Source of the DNA: Serinibacter salmoneus
Lineage (GTDB): Bacteria > Actinomycetota > Actinomycetes > Actinomycetales > Beutenbergiaceae
DNA length: 64,000 nt
Assembly (NCBI RefSeq): GCF_002563925.1
Contig: NZ_PDJD01000001.1
Location: forward strand, 2,672,973 to 2,736,972
Direction: 5' to 3'
Shown here: positions 26,900 to 35,005 of the stretch, piece after piece
Position numbering within the stretch: the first letter of the stretch is position 1
Layout: each line of letters starts with the position of its first letter
The notes under the pieces: generated by a model
Database searches by the model: none
Told to the model about the DNA's origin: nothing
Seen by the model: the letters and a program-made list of their open reading frames with translations, nothing else
Program-made: the position numbers and the translations under genes

Positions 26900-27679
26900 A
26901 TGCAGATCGCCACCTGGAACGTGAACTCCATCCGTGCCCGCGTCGATCGGGTGACCGCCTGGTTGGAGCGCACCGGCACGGACGTGCTCGCGATGCAGGA
27001 GACCAAGTGCAAGGACGAGCAGTTCCCCCGGGAGGCGTTCGAGGCGCTCGGCTACGAGGTGGCGGTACACGGCCTGAACCAGTGGAACGGAGTGGCGATC
27101 GCCTCGAAGGTGGGGATCGCCGACGTCGAGACCTCCTTCACCGGGCAGCCCGGGTGGGGGGAGGCCGCCGTGGTGGAGGGCCGCGCGCTCGGCGCGACGT
27201 GCGGCGGGGTGCGGGTGTGGAGCCTGTACGTGCCGAACGGTCGCACGCTCGCGGACCCGCACTACACCTACAAGCTGGCGTGGCTGGAGGCCCTGCGGGC
27301 CAACGCCGTCGAGTGGGCGCAGCAGGACCTGCCCACCGCATTGGTGGGTGACTGGAACATCGCGCCCCTGGACGGTGACGTCTGGGACATGGAGGTGTTC
27401 GCCGGTGCCACCCACGTGAGCCGGCCGGAGCGGGACGCCTTCCAGGCGATCCAGGACGCCGGCTTCCGGGAGGTGACCCGCGAGTTCACGCCGGACGCCT
27501 ACACCTACTGGGACTACACGCAGTTGCGGTTCCCGAAGAACAAGGGGATGCGCATCGATTTCCAGCTCGGCTCATCCTCCTACGCCGAGCGGGTCACGGG
27601 TGCGGCGATCGACCGCAACGAGCGCAAGGGCAAGGGCGCGAGCGATCACGTGCCGGTGATCGTCGACCTCGCCGACTGA
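26900..27679 (+). CDS. xth: Exodeoxyribonuclease III / AP endonuclease
   Basis: Base-excision repair nuclease that cuts 5' to abasic sites and has 3'-5' exonuclease activity. 259 residues of the endonuclease/exonuclease/phosphatase fold: MQIATWNVNSIRAR, metal-binding Glu in LAMQETKCKDEQFP, NGVAIAS, SLYVPNGR, VGDWNIAP with the catalytic Asp/Asn pair, TYWDYTQLRFPKNKGMRIDF, and the terminal SDHVPVIVDL with the catalytic Asp-His. It is a standalone gene. Confidence 0.97.
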   Translation: MQIATWNVNSIRARVDRVTAWLERTGTDVLAMQETKCKDEQFPREAFEALGYEVAVHGLNQWNGVAIASKVGIADVETSFTGQPGWGEAAVVEGRALGATCGGVRVWSLYVPNGRTLADPHYTYKLAWLEALRANAVEWAQQDLPTALVGDWNIAPLDGDVWDMEVFAGATHVSRPERDAFQAIQDAGFREVTREFTPDAYTYWDYTQLRFPKNKGMRIDFQLGSSSYAERVTGAAIDRNERKGKGASDHVPVIVDLAD

Positions 27680-27714
27680 CGACCCGCGCAACCCACCGCT
27701 CGGCACGAGCCTGG

Positions 27715-27811
27715 CCCCGCCGAACGTGTGCTTGCGCAGCCCCCACCCCGCCGAGCGTGTGCTTGCGCAGGCTGGGCGCGCGCGAACCCTGCGCAACACT
27801 CCGCTCGGCGG
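27715..27811. repeat. Family B: inverted and direct copies between convergent genes
   Basis: Two copies of a 25-bp unit (CCCCGCCGARCGTGTGCTTG then CGCAG) lie at 27715-27739 and 27746-27770, a 31-bp period, differing at one base. An inverted 23-bp copy at 27789-27811 can pair with the second to form a hairpin, and a shorter inverted copy lies near 27686-27704. They fill the 161-bp gap between xth and the LLM gene and are clearly related to the units at 14.4-14.6 kb. The hairpin may also act as a terminator. Confidence 0.8.
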
Positions 27812-27840
27812 CTGTTGGCCTGCTGTTGGCCGGCTGGGTC

Positions 27841-28740
27841 TCAGCCCTCGAGCCGGGCGGCGAGGGCACCCGCCGCCTCGTAGACCCCCTGCTCCAGGTC
27901 GAAGACGGTGCCGGGGATCGGCGCGTGGATGACGACCTCGGTGATCCCGAGCTCGGTGTGTGCGGCCACCATGTCCTCCACCGCGGCCGCCGAGTCGAAC
28001 TGCTCCGGCACGAAGCCGGTCAGCAGGATGCGATCGATCGATGCGGGATCCCGCCCGACGGCGTGGCATGCCTCCTCGAGGCGGCCCACCTGGGTGGCGA
28101 TCCCCGCGCGCGAGTCCGCCGCGGTGTGGCAGCCGCCGTCCGGGTCGAACGTGCGCGGGTCACCCGTGGTGATCCACGCCTGACCCTGGCGTGCCGCGAG
28201 CGCCAGCCCGCGGCGGCCGATCCCTGCGATCCCGAACGGCACCCGCGGCACCGTGATCGGGCCGGGGCGCGTCACCGCGTCGCGCGCGGTGAACCACTCC
28301 CCCTCCAGCGTGGACTCCGGTGTGCGCAGCAGCGCGTCCAGGTGGTCCACGAACTCCTCGAACCGGTCCTGCCGGCGTGGCGCGGTGAGCGGCGCCTGCC
28401 CGAGCACCGATGCGTCTGCGCCGTCGGTACCCGCGCCGATGCCGAGGAAGAGGCGACCGGAGGCGACGTCGTCGAGCGTGACGGCCTCGGAGGCCAGCGT
28501 GACGGGATGGCGGAAGTTCGGCGAGGTCACCAGGGTGCCCAGTCGCACCCGTGAGGTGACCTCCGCGGCCTGGGCGAGCGTGAGGAGGCCGTCGTACCAG
28601 GGGCCGGCACGGAACGGCTCCCGCCAGCTGAGGTGGTCGTAGGTGTAGGCAGCGAAGAACCCCAGGTCCTCGGCGCGGCGCCACGCCTCACGGGCCTGGT
28701 GGCGGGGGTAGATCGGCAGCAGACAGGTACTCACGCGCAT
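27841..28740 (-). CDS. LLM-class flavin/F420-dependent oxidoreductase
   Basis: 299 residues of the luciferase-like fold. The sequence shows ARRAEDLGFFAAYTYDHLSW-like start, VRLGTLVTSPNFRHPVTLA with the cofactor-binding Asn/His, the VASGRLFLGIGAGTDGAD strand, and a late VVIHAPIPGTV. Actinobacterial proteins of this type usually use F420, but the cofactor is not proven by sequence. No linked pathway is evident: the neighbours are xth (convergent) and a lipoprotein gene (divergent). Confidence 0.85.
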   Translation of the reverse strand: MRVSTCLLPIYPRHQAREAWRRAEDLGFFAAYTYDHLSWREPFRAGPWYDGLLTLAQAAEVTSRVRLGTLVTSPNFRHPVTLASEAVTLDDVASGRLFLGIGAGTDGADASVLGQAPLTAPRRQDRFEEFVDHLDALLRTPESTLEGEWFTARDAVTRPGPITVPRVPFGIAGIGRRGLALAARQGQAWITTGDPRTFDPDGGCHTAADSRAGIATQVGRLEEACHAVGRDPASIDRILLTGFVPEQFDSAAAVEDMVAAHTELGITEVVIHAPIPGTVFDLEQGVYEAAGALAARLEG

Positions 28741-28878
28741 GGCTCGACGCTACCCCCGGCGCCCAGCGACGACCAGGCTCCCGTCGAGGCGCGACCCCCG
28801 GCCCCCCTCGTTGGTGGCGGGGACCGCCGTCATGCTGATTCCCCCACCGGCCTCGGCGCCCCGGATAGGGTCCTGGGT

Positions 28879-29709
28879 ATGAGAACCATGTGGGGGAAGT
28901 TCCTCGTCACAACGACCGCAACGCTGGCCGTGGCCGGTCTCGCCGCCTGCAGCAGCAGCGAGACCGAGTCCGACACCGAAGCCGGCACCGAGACAAGCAG
29001 CGAGACGAGCAGCGAGACAGAGACCGACACCGGGGACGGCGCAGCCTCCGAGAGCGGCGATGCGACCGAGGCGTTCATCGCCGCCTACGGCGACGGCGTC
29101 CAGGCGATGTCTTCCACCACCCAGTCCTTCACCATGGTGATGGACATGGGCGACCTCGGCAGCACCGACGCCTCCGGCGTCATCGACTACAGCCAGGACC
29201 CGTACACGATGCAGATGACCATGGCCGTGCCGGGTGCCGGCGAGATCGAGATGATCATGCTCGACGGCGGCATCTACATGGGCCTCGGCGAGGCGGCCGG
29301 CGGCGGCTACGTGTTCATGTCCGCCGATGACCCGAGCCTGGACGGCGCATTCGAGGAGTCCACGATGGACCCGATCGCCCAGCTCGAGTCCTTCACCGCT
29401 GCCGTGGAGTCGGTCGAGGAGATCGGCGCCGAGGAGGTCGACGGCGTGGAGACCACCCACTACAACGTGACCGTGGATGGCGCGAGCCTCGCGGAAACGG
29501 CGGGCCAGGCAGCCGGAGCGATGCCGGACACCATCACCTACGACATCTGGTTGGACTCCGAGGGCCGCACGGTCCAGATGACCTACGACATCCAGGAGCC
29601 GACCGCAGTCAGCACCACGATGACCTTCTCCGACTTCGGGGAGGCCGTCACGATCGAGGCGCCTCCGGCCGACGAGGTGGTCGACATGACGGAGATGAAC
29701 GCCGGCTGA
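28879..29709 (+). CDS. LppX/LprAFG-family-like lipoprotein
   Basis: 276 residues. The signal peptide ends in the lipobox LAGLAAC, so Cys23 or so should be lipidated and the protein anchored outside the membrane. A Ser/Glu/Thr-rich linker (about 25-60) follows. The mature domain (SFTMVMDMGDLGSTDASG, later VDGVETTHYNVTVDG) has the beta-sheet pattern of LppX/LprA/LprF/LprG-type lipid carriers of actinobacteria. Function in glycolipid transport is inferred only. A very strong hairpin terminator follows. Confidence 0.8.
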   Translation: MRTMWGKFLVTTTATLAVAGLAACSSSETESDTEAGTETSSETSSETETDTGDGAASESGDATEAFIAAYGDGVQAMSSTTQSFTMVMDMGDLGSTDASGVIDYSQDPYTMQMTMAVPGAGEIEMIMLDGGIYMGLGEAAGGGYVFMSADDPSLDGAFEESTMDPIAQLESFTAAVESVEEIGAEEVDGVETTHYNVTVDGASLAETAGQAAGAMPDTITYDIWLDSEGRTVQMTYDIQEPTAVSTTMTFSDFGEAVTIEAPPADEVVDMTEMNAG

Positions 29710-29724
29710 GCACGGGCCGGGAAC

Positions 29725-29770
29725 CGACGCCGAGGGGCGGGTGGGGGTCCCCACCCGCCCCTCGGCGTCG
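29725..29770. terminator. Very long perfect hairpin between lipoprotein gene and clpB
   Basis: Two perfect 22-bp arms (29725-29746 and 29749-29770) with only 2 nt between them, between convergent genes. It is among the strongest hairpins in the window and very likely a bidirectional terminator. Confidence 0.88.
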
Positions 29771-29782
29771 GGCGGCACCACC

Positions 29783-32410
29783 TCAGGCGCCGCGGACCTC
29801 CAGGCCCGGCGCCTCACCCTCGGCGCGGTCCACGAGCACCCGGGAGCCGTCGGCCACCTCACCCGCCAGGAGACGGCGCGCCAGGCGGTCACCGATCTCC
29901 CGCTGCACGAGCCGGCGCAACGGCCGAGCACCGTAGGCGGGGTCATACCCCTCCAACGCCAGCCACTCACGCGCCGCGGGCGTGACCTCCAGCGCGATGC
30001 GCCGGTCGGCGAGCCTGGCAGCAAGCCGCTCCACCTGCAGGTCCACGATGCTGCCCAACTCCTCCACGCTGAGAGCGTCGAAGATCACCACGTCGTCGAG
30101 CCGGTTGAGGAACTCCGGGCGGAACGCGGCACGCACGGCGGCCATCACCGACTCCCGCTTCGTCGCCTCGTCCAGGTTCGGGTCCACCAACGCCTGGGAG
30201 CCCAGGTTGCTGGTGAGCACGAGGATCACGTTGCGGAAGTCCACGGTGCGGCCCTGACCGTCGGTGAGGCGGCCGTCGTCGAGCACCTGCAGCAGGATGT
30301 CGAAGACCTCCGGGTGGGCCTTCTCCACCTCGTCCAGGAGCACCACCGAGTAGGGCCTGCGGCGCACGGCCTCGGTGAGCTGACCGCCCTCCTCGTACCC
30401 CACGTACCCCGGGGGCGCCCCGACCAGGCGCGCGACCGCATGCTTCTCGGCGTACTCCGACATGTCGATGCGCACCATGGCCCGCTCGTCGTCGAAGAGG
30501 AAGTCCGCGAGCGACTTCGCGAGCTCGGTCTTGCCGACCCCGGTGGGTCCGAGGAACAGGAACGAGCCGGTGGGGCGGTCCGGGTCGGCGATGCCGGCTC
30601 GGGAGCGCCGCACGGCGTCGGAGACCGCGGCCACGGCACCCGCCTGGCCGATCAGCCGCTCGCCGAGCACCTCCTCCATCCGCAGCAGTTTGGCGGTCTC
30701 GCCCTCCAGCAGGCGACCGGCGGGGATGCCGGTCCAGGCGGCGACCACCTCGGCGATCTCGTCCGGACCGACCTTGTCCGCGATCATCGGGGCGGTGTGC
30801 GGCAGGGCTCCCTCAGCCGACTCGCTGCCTTCGGCCTCCGCGCGCTCCGCCTCGGCGATCTCCCGCTCGATCGCGGGGATCTCGCCGTTCGCCAGGCGCC
30901 CGGCGGTCTCGTAGTTGCCGTCCCGCATCGCGATCTCGAACTGGGTACGCAACTCATCCAGCCGCACCCGCAGGTCACCGACCCGGTTGTGCCCGGCCTT
31001 CTCCTGCTCCCAGCGGGCGTTGAGCGCGGCGAGTTCCTCTGAGCGGTCGGCGATGTCGCGGCGCAACTTCTCCAGGCGCTCGGCCGTGGCCTCGTCGTCG
31101 GCGCCCCCGCCTGGTCCATCCGCGAGGTAGGCCTCCTCCATCGTCAACCTGTCCACGGTCCGGCGCAGCACATCGATCTCGGTGGGCGAGGAGTCCAGCT
31201 CCATGCGCAGCCGGGAGGCGGCCTCGTCCACCAGGTCGATCGCCTTGTCCGGGAGCTGCCGCGCCGTGATGTAGCGGTCCGAGAGCGTGGCGGCCGCCAC
31301 CAGGGCGCCGTCGGAGATGGTGACCTTGTGGTGGGCCTCGTAACGCGGGGCGATGCCGCGCAGGATCGCCACGGTGTCCTCCACGCTCGGCTCACCCACG
31401 AACACCTGCTGGAACCGCCGTTCCAAGGCGGGGTCCTTCTCGATGTTCTCGCGGAACTCATCCAGCGTGGTGGCGCCGATCATCCGCAGTTCGCCGCGCG
31501 CGAGCATCGGCTTGAGCATGTTGGAGGCGTCCATCGCCCCCTCGCTCGCGCCGGCGCCCACCACGGTGTGCAGCTCGTCGATGAAGGTGACGACCTCGCC
31601 GTCGGACTGGGTGATCTCCTCCAGCACCGCCTTGAGACGCTCCTCGAACTCACCGCGGTACTTCGCACCCGCGATCATCGAGCCGAGGTCCAGGGCGATG
31701 AGGCGCTTGTCCCGCAGCGACTCGGGCACGTCGCCGTCCACGATGCGCTGCGCGAGCCCCTCCACCACGGCGGTCTTGCCGACGCCGGGCTCCCCGATCA
31801 GCACCGGGTTGTTCTTGGTGCGCCGGGAGAGCACCTGCACCACGCGGCGGATCTCGGAGTCGCGGCCGATCACCGGGTCGATCTTGCCCTCGCGGGCCCG
31901 GGCGGTGAGGTCCTGCCCGTACTTCTCCAGGGACTGGAAGGTGCCCTCGGGGTCGGGGCTGGTGACCCGGCGACCGCCGCGCACCTGCGGCAGCGCGGCC
32001 GCGAGCGCGTCACGGCTGGCGCCGGCGTGGGTGAGGATCTCCCCGGTGGAGGTGCTGGAGGCGGCCAACGCCAGCAGCAGGTGCTCGGTGGAGACGTAGT
32101 CGTCGCCGAGCGCCCGCGCCTCCTCCCCCGCCTGGGTCAGCGCGTTGCTGAGCCCGCGCGAGGCGGTGGGCTGCGCCGTCGTGCCGCCGCTGGCGCTCGG
32201 CAGGGTGGCCAGGGCGCCGGCGGTGCGCTGGGCGATGGCCTGCGGGTCGGCGCCGACGGCGCGCAGCAGCGCGACGGCGATGCCGTCCGCCTGCTGCAGC
32301 AGGGCACCGAGCAGGTGGACGGGCTCCAGGTGGGGGTTACCCGCCTGCGTCGCGCTCTGCAGCGCCGCGGCGATCGCCTCCTGGGACTTGGTGGTGAGCT
32401 TGTCGTTCAT
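29783..32410 (-). CDS. clpB: ATP-dependent disaggregase ClpB
   Basis: Hexameric AAA+ chaperone that pulls proteins out of aggregates together with DnaK, DnaJ and GrpE. 875 residues: Clp N-domain (1-145), AAA-1 with Walker [14 protein letters not shown], the coiled middle domain (about 410-530), and AAA-2 with [13 protein letters not shown] and the pore loop region [11 protein letters not shown]. The first Walker B is FIDELH. AAA-2 lacks any ClpP-docking tripeptide I can see, as expected for ClpB. A perfect HAIR-type operator lies 50 bp upstream, tying it to the HspR encoded at 54.8 kb. Confidence 0.97.
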   Translation of the reverse strand: MNDKLTTKSQEAIAAALQSATQAGNPHLEPVHLLGALLQQADGIAVALLRAVGADPQAIAQRTAGALATLPSASGGTTAQPTASRGLSNALTQAGEEARALGDDYVSTEHLLLALAASSTSTGEILTHAGASRDALAAALPQVRGGRRVTSPDPEGTFQSLEKYGQDLTARAREGKIDPVIGRDSEIRRVVQVLSRRTKNNPVLIGEPGVGKTAVVEGLAQRIVDGDVPESLRDKRLIALDLGSMIAGAKYRGEFEERLKAVLEEITQSDGEVVTFIDELHTVVGAGASEGAMDASNMLKPMLARGELRMIGATTLDEFRENIEKDPALERRFQQVFVGEPSVEDTVAILRGIAPRYEAHHKVTISDGALVAAATLSDRYITARQLPDKAIDLVDEAASRLRMELDSSPTEIDVLRRTVDRLTMEEAYLADGPGGGADDEATAERLEKLRRDIADRSEELAALNARWEQEKAGHNRVGDLRVRLDELRTQFEIAMRDGNYETAGRLANGEIPAIEREIAEAERAEAEGSESAEGALPHTAPMIADKVGPDEIAEVVAAWTGIPAGRLLEGETAKLLRMEEVLGERLIGQAGAVAAVSDAVRRSRAGIADPDRPTGSFLFLGPTGVGKTELAKSLADFLFDDERAMVRIDMSEYAEKHAVARLVGAPPGYVGYEEGGQLTEAVRRRPYSVVLLDEVEKAHPEVFDILLQVLDDGRLTDGQGRTVDFRNVILVLTSNLGSQALVDPNLDEATKRESVMAAVRAAFRPEFLNRLDDVVIFDALSVEELGSIVDLQVERLAARLADRRIALEVTPAAREWLALEGYDPAYGARPLRRLVQREIGDRLARRLLAGEVADGSRVLVDRAEGEAPGLEVRGA

Positions 32411-32460
32411 CCGGACCTCCGGTACGTGAGTCAGTGTCTGACTGGATCAACGCGACCAAA

Positions 32461-32481
32461 GTTGAGTGTATTCCACTCAAC
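32461..32481 (-). promoter_or_regulatory. HAIR operator (HspR site) upstream of clpB
   Basis: GTTGAGT-N7-ACTCAAC, a perfect inverted repeat with 7-bp arms. It matches the HspR-associated inverted repeat consensus CTTGAGT-N7-ACTCAAG apart from the outermost pair, and lies 50 bp upstream of the clpB start. It predicts HspR repression of clpB with release on heat stress. Confidence 0.9.
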
Positions 32482-32510
32482 CTGACCGAACGCAGGCTCC
32501 CGGAGCACGC

Positions 32511-32544
32511 GAGAACCCCGGAGCGGTCGCGCTCCGGGGCTCTC
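32511..32544 (-). terminator. Terminator of the choice-of-anchor I surface protein gene
   Basis: 15-nt arms (32511-32525 and 32530-32544) with one mismatch and a 4-nt loop, 46 bp downstream of the minus-strand stop at 32590. Confidence 0.75.
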
Positions 32545-32589
32545 GGCGGTGGGTGGCTCGCCCCCGGGGGCGCGAACCATCAGGTCCGA

Positions 32590-34821
32590 TCAGGCGGGCA
32601 GTTCGGTCTGCGCGAAGCGGTAGAGGAACGCCGCCATCGCATCGCGGGCGATCGGGGTCAGCGGGCGGTACAGCGCGGTGCCGTCGTTGCCCTGCCAGCC
32701 GGTGGAGATGCCCTCCTGTGCGAGCCAGGAGATCTCCGTGTAGTAGCGGTCGGCGGGGGCCACGTCCTCGAACGGGCTGAGGGCCGGCGCGGTGAAGCCC
32801 TCCGGTGCTGCCAGTCGGTACAGGAACGCCGCCATCGCGTCACGGTTGATCGGCTCGAGCGGGCGGAACTCGGCACCCGCCGCGGTCGGCCATCCCGTGG
32901 AGATGCCCTGCTCGGCGAGCCAGGAGATCTCGATGTAGAACTGGTTGCTCGTGCTCACGTCCACGAACGGCGAGGCCGCCGGGGGCGTGTAGTCCTCGGG
33001 CCCGGCCAGTCGGTACAGGAAGGCCGCCATCGCGTCGCGGTTGATGTCGGCCAGCGGCCGGTACTCGGCGCCGGCGGGGGTCTGCCAGCCGGTCGTGATC
33101 CCGGCGTCGTAGGCCCAGTGGATCTCGTCGGCGAACATGTCCTCGGCGCTGACGTCGATGAACGGCAGCGCCGTCGAGGCCACCTCGAACAGGGTGGTGG
33201 TCCCGGAGACCTCGTTGCCGACCACGAGCATGGCCTCGCCGGTGGGCGAGTCCTCGGCCGGCACGAAGGCGAAGCCCTCCGGCCCCAGGTCACCGGCCTG
33301 CGCCGTGGTGGGGTCGGCCTCGAAGTCGCGGTTGTTGAGGTAGGTGACGAACGCGGGCGCGCTCGGGTCGGTCAGGTCGTACACGAAGATGCCGCCCACC
33401 CGCTCGGCTCCCACGAACACGTACGGCACGCCGTCGACCTCGCCCACCGTGATCGCCTCCGGCTCGGGGCCCTTGGCGTCCGAACGCGAGTCGAACTCGG
33501 TCTCGTCGTTGCTGGAGTTGAAGTACTCGGGGATCAGCGCCGCGGTGATCTGCTCGAAGTCGTCACCCGAGTTCGCGACCAGCTCGCCGTCGGTGGTCAG
33601 CACCGTGAACGAGCGCGTGCCGAAGCTGTGGAGCTGCTCGATGCAGCCGGCCTCGCTGAGCCCGGAGGCGATGGAGACCTCCAGGCGCCCGAGCACCTCG
33701 TCCTCGAGCTGGTCCGCCGTCAGCACTCCCTCGCACAGGGGCGGGAACCCGTCCTCGCCGAGGTCCTTCACACGGGCGGCCTCGACGTAGTCGCCCCACT
33801 CGCGAGCGTCGCCCTCGTTCGCGGTGACGAGGTAGGTCTCGCCGTCGACCTCGATCGTGCTGATCGAGTCGGGCATGAGCAGCCCCCGGGTGGGCACCGT
33901 CTGGATGGCGATCTCCTCGTCCCGGTCGGACGGGTCGAAGCCGCTGCCGGCCTGGGAGTGGTCGATCGTGCCCAGGGGCAGGATGTCGGTGATGGTGGCC
34001 GAGGCGATGTCCACGACGGCGATCGCGTTGTTCTCCTGCAGACTCACCCAGGCGGTGGTGCCATCGGTGGTGACGTACTCGGGCTCCAGGTTGCGGGAGA
34101 CGGGCAGGTCCTCGCCGTGCGGGAACTCCCCGAAGACCCGCACACCCTCGGGCAGGGCGCCGTCCTCGTAGGCGTGGAAGTCGGCGATGCGCACCGCTGC
34201 CTGCGCCGGCGCGGCGAGGCCGGCCGGCAGCCCCACGACGCCGATGGAGCCCTCGGGGTCGACGGTGTAGTCGTCCGCGGGCTCGCCCTCGTTGGCCACG
34301 ACAGCCCAGGTTCCGTCCGGGGTGATCGTCACCATGTCCGGCAGCGAGCCGACCTGGACGGCGCCGAGGGAGCCCAGCGTGGTGGCGTCGTAGAACGCCA
34401 GCCAGCCGGCGGAGACCTTGTCCGGGTGCTCCACGGCGACCACGAGGAGGCCGTCCTCGCGCACGGCGATGGAGTTGGCCACGGCGCCCTCGACGATGTC
34501 GCCGACTCCGGCGGTGGCCAGGGTGCCGACCTTGGTGGGGGCGCTGGGGTCGGCGGCGTCGATCACGTCGACCACGCCGGCCTCCGCGTTCACGGTGAAC
34601 ACGCGCTGCGTGGCGGCGTGGAAGGCGACGATCTCGGCGGCGCTCTCGTCGAACACGCCGGAGGCGTAGGTGCCGAGAACGGAGAGCCCGATCGCGGCGT
34701 CCTCGGCGGAGGTGGCGGTCTCGGCTGCGGCCGGGGCGGCCGCGAACCCGGCGGCCGCCAGCGCACCGACGGCGAGGCTGGACAGGGCGCGTGTGCGCCT
34801 CGGGGTGAGTGAGGGAGTCAC
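32590..34821 (-). CDS. Secreted choice-of-anchor I family protein with three C-terminal SLH-like repeats
   Basis: 743 residues. The signal peptide is about 35 residues (Arg-rich start, LAVGALAAAGFAAA core, APAAAE cut). Residues 40-550 form the beta-propeller-like esterase/phytase-like body of the choice-of-anchor I family, with NEGEP, YVTTDG, NEGDAREWGDY and GPEPEAITVGEVDG. Three SLH-like units of about 60 residues follow (PFVDVSTSNQFYIEISWL ... GISTGW ... FRPL ... RDAMAAFLYR), likely attaching it to the cell envelope. GTG 34821 is chosen because it opens a proper signal peptide. Enzyme activity is unknown. It is in tandem with the next gene, which has the same kind of C-terminus. Confidence 0.85.
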   Translation of the reverse strand: MTPSLTPRRTRALSSLAVGALAAAGFAAAPAAAETATSAEDAAIGLSVLGTYASGVFDESAAEIVAFHAATQRVFTVNAEAGVVDVIDAADPSAPTKVGTLATAGVGDIVEGAVANSIAVREDGLLVVAVEHPDKVSAGWLAFYDATTLGSLGAVQVGSLPDMVTITPDGTWAVVANEGEPADDYTVDPEGSIGVVGLPAGLAAPAQAAVRIADFHAYEDGALPEGVRVFGEFPHGEDLPVSRNLEPEYVTTDGTTAWVSLQENNAIAVVDIASATITDILPLGTIDHSQAGSGFDPSDRDEEIAIQTVPTRGLLMPDSISTIEVDGETYLVTANEGDAREWGDYVEAARVKDLGEDGFPPLCEGVLTADQLEDEVLGRLEVSIASGLSEAGCIEQLHSFGTRSFTVLTTDGELVANSGDDFEQITAALIPEYFNSSNDETEFDSRSDAKGPEPEAITVGEVDGVPYVFVGAERVGGIFVYDLTDPSAPAFVTYLNNRDFEADPTTAQAGDLGPEGFAFVPAEDSPTGEAMLVVGNEVSGTTTLFEVASTALPFIDVSAEDMFADEIHWAYDAGITTGWQTPAGAEYRPLADINRDAMAAFLYRLAGPEDYTPPAASPFVDVSTSNQFYIEISWLAEQGISTGWPTAAGAEFRPLEPINRDAMAAFLYRLAAPEGFTAPALSPFEDVAPADRYYTEISWLAQEGISTGWQGNDGTALYRPLTPIARDAMAAFLYRFAQTELPA

Positions 34822-34916
34822 GACCCTGAACGCTAGGGAGCGGATCTGACCGTGGCGTCGCACCCGGGTGACCGCCGGGCGACGGTCGGGTGAACGACTC
34901 AGGCACGAGGGACGAC

Positions 34917-34956
34917 GGCGCCCCCGGCCTCCGCTGTCGCGGGGGCCGGGGGCGCC
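34917..34956 (-). terminator. Terminator of the surface nucleotidase gene
   Basis: Perfect 13-bp arms GGCGCCCCCGGCC (34917-34929) and its complement (34944-34956), 50 bp after the minus-strand stop at 35006. It separates the two surface protein genes into distinct transcripts. Confidence 0.8.
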
Positions 34957-35005
34957 GGGTGTCACTCGATAGGGCCGGAAGGCCGGTCCCTCACTCGCTC
35001 AGCCC

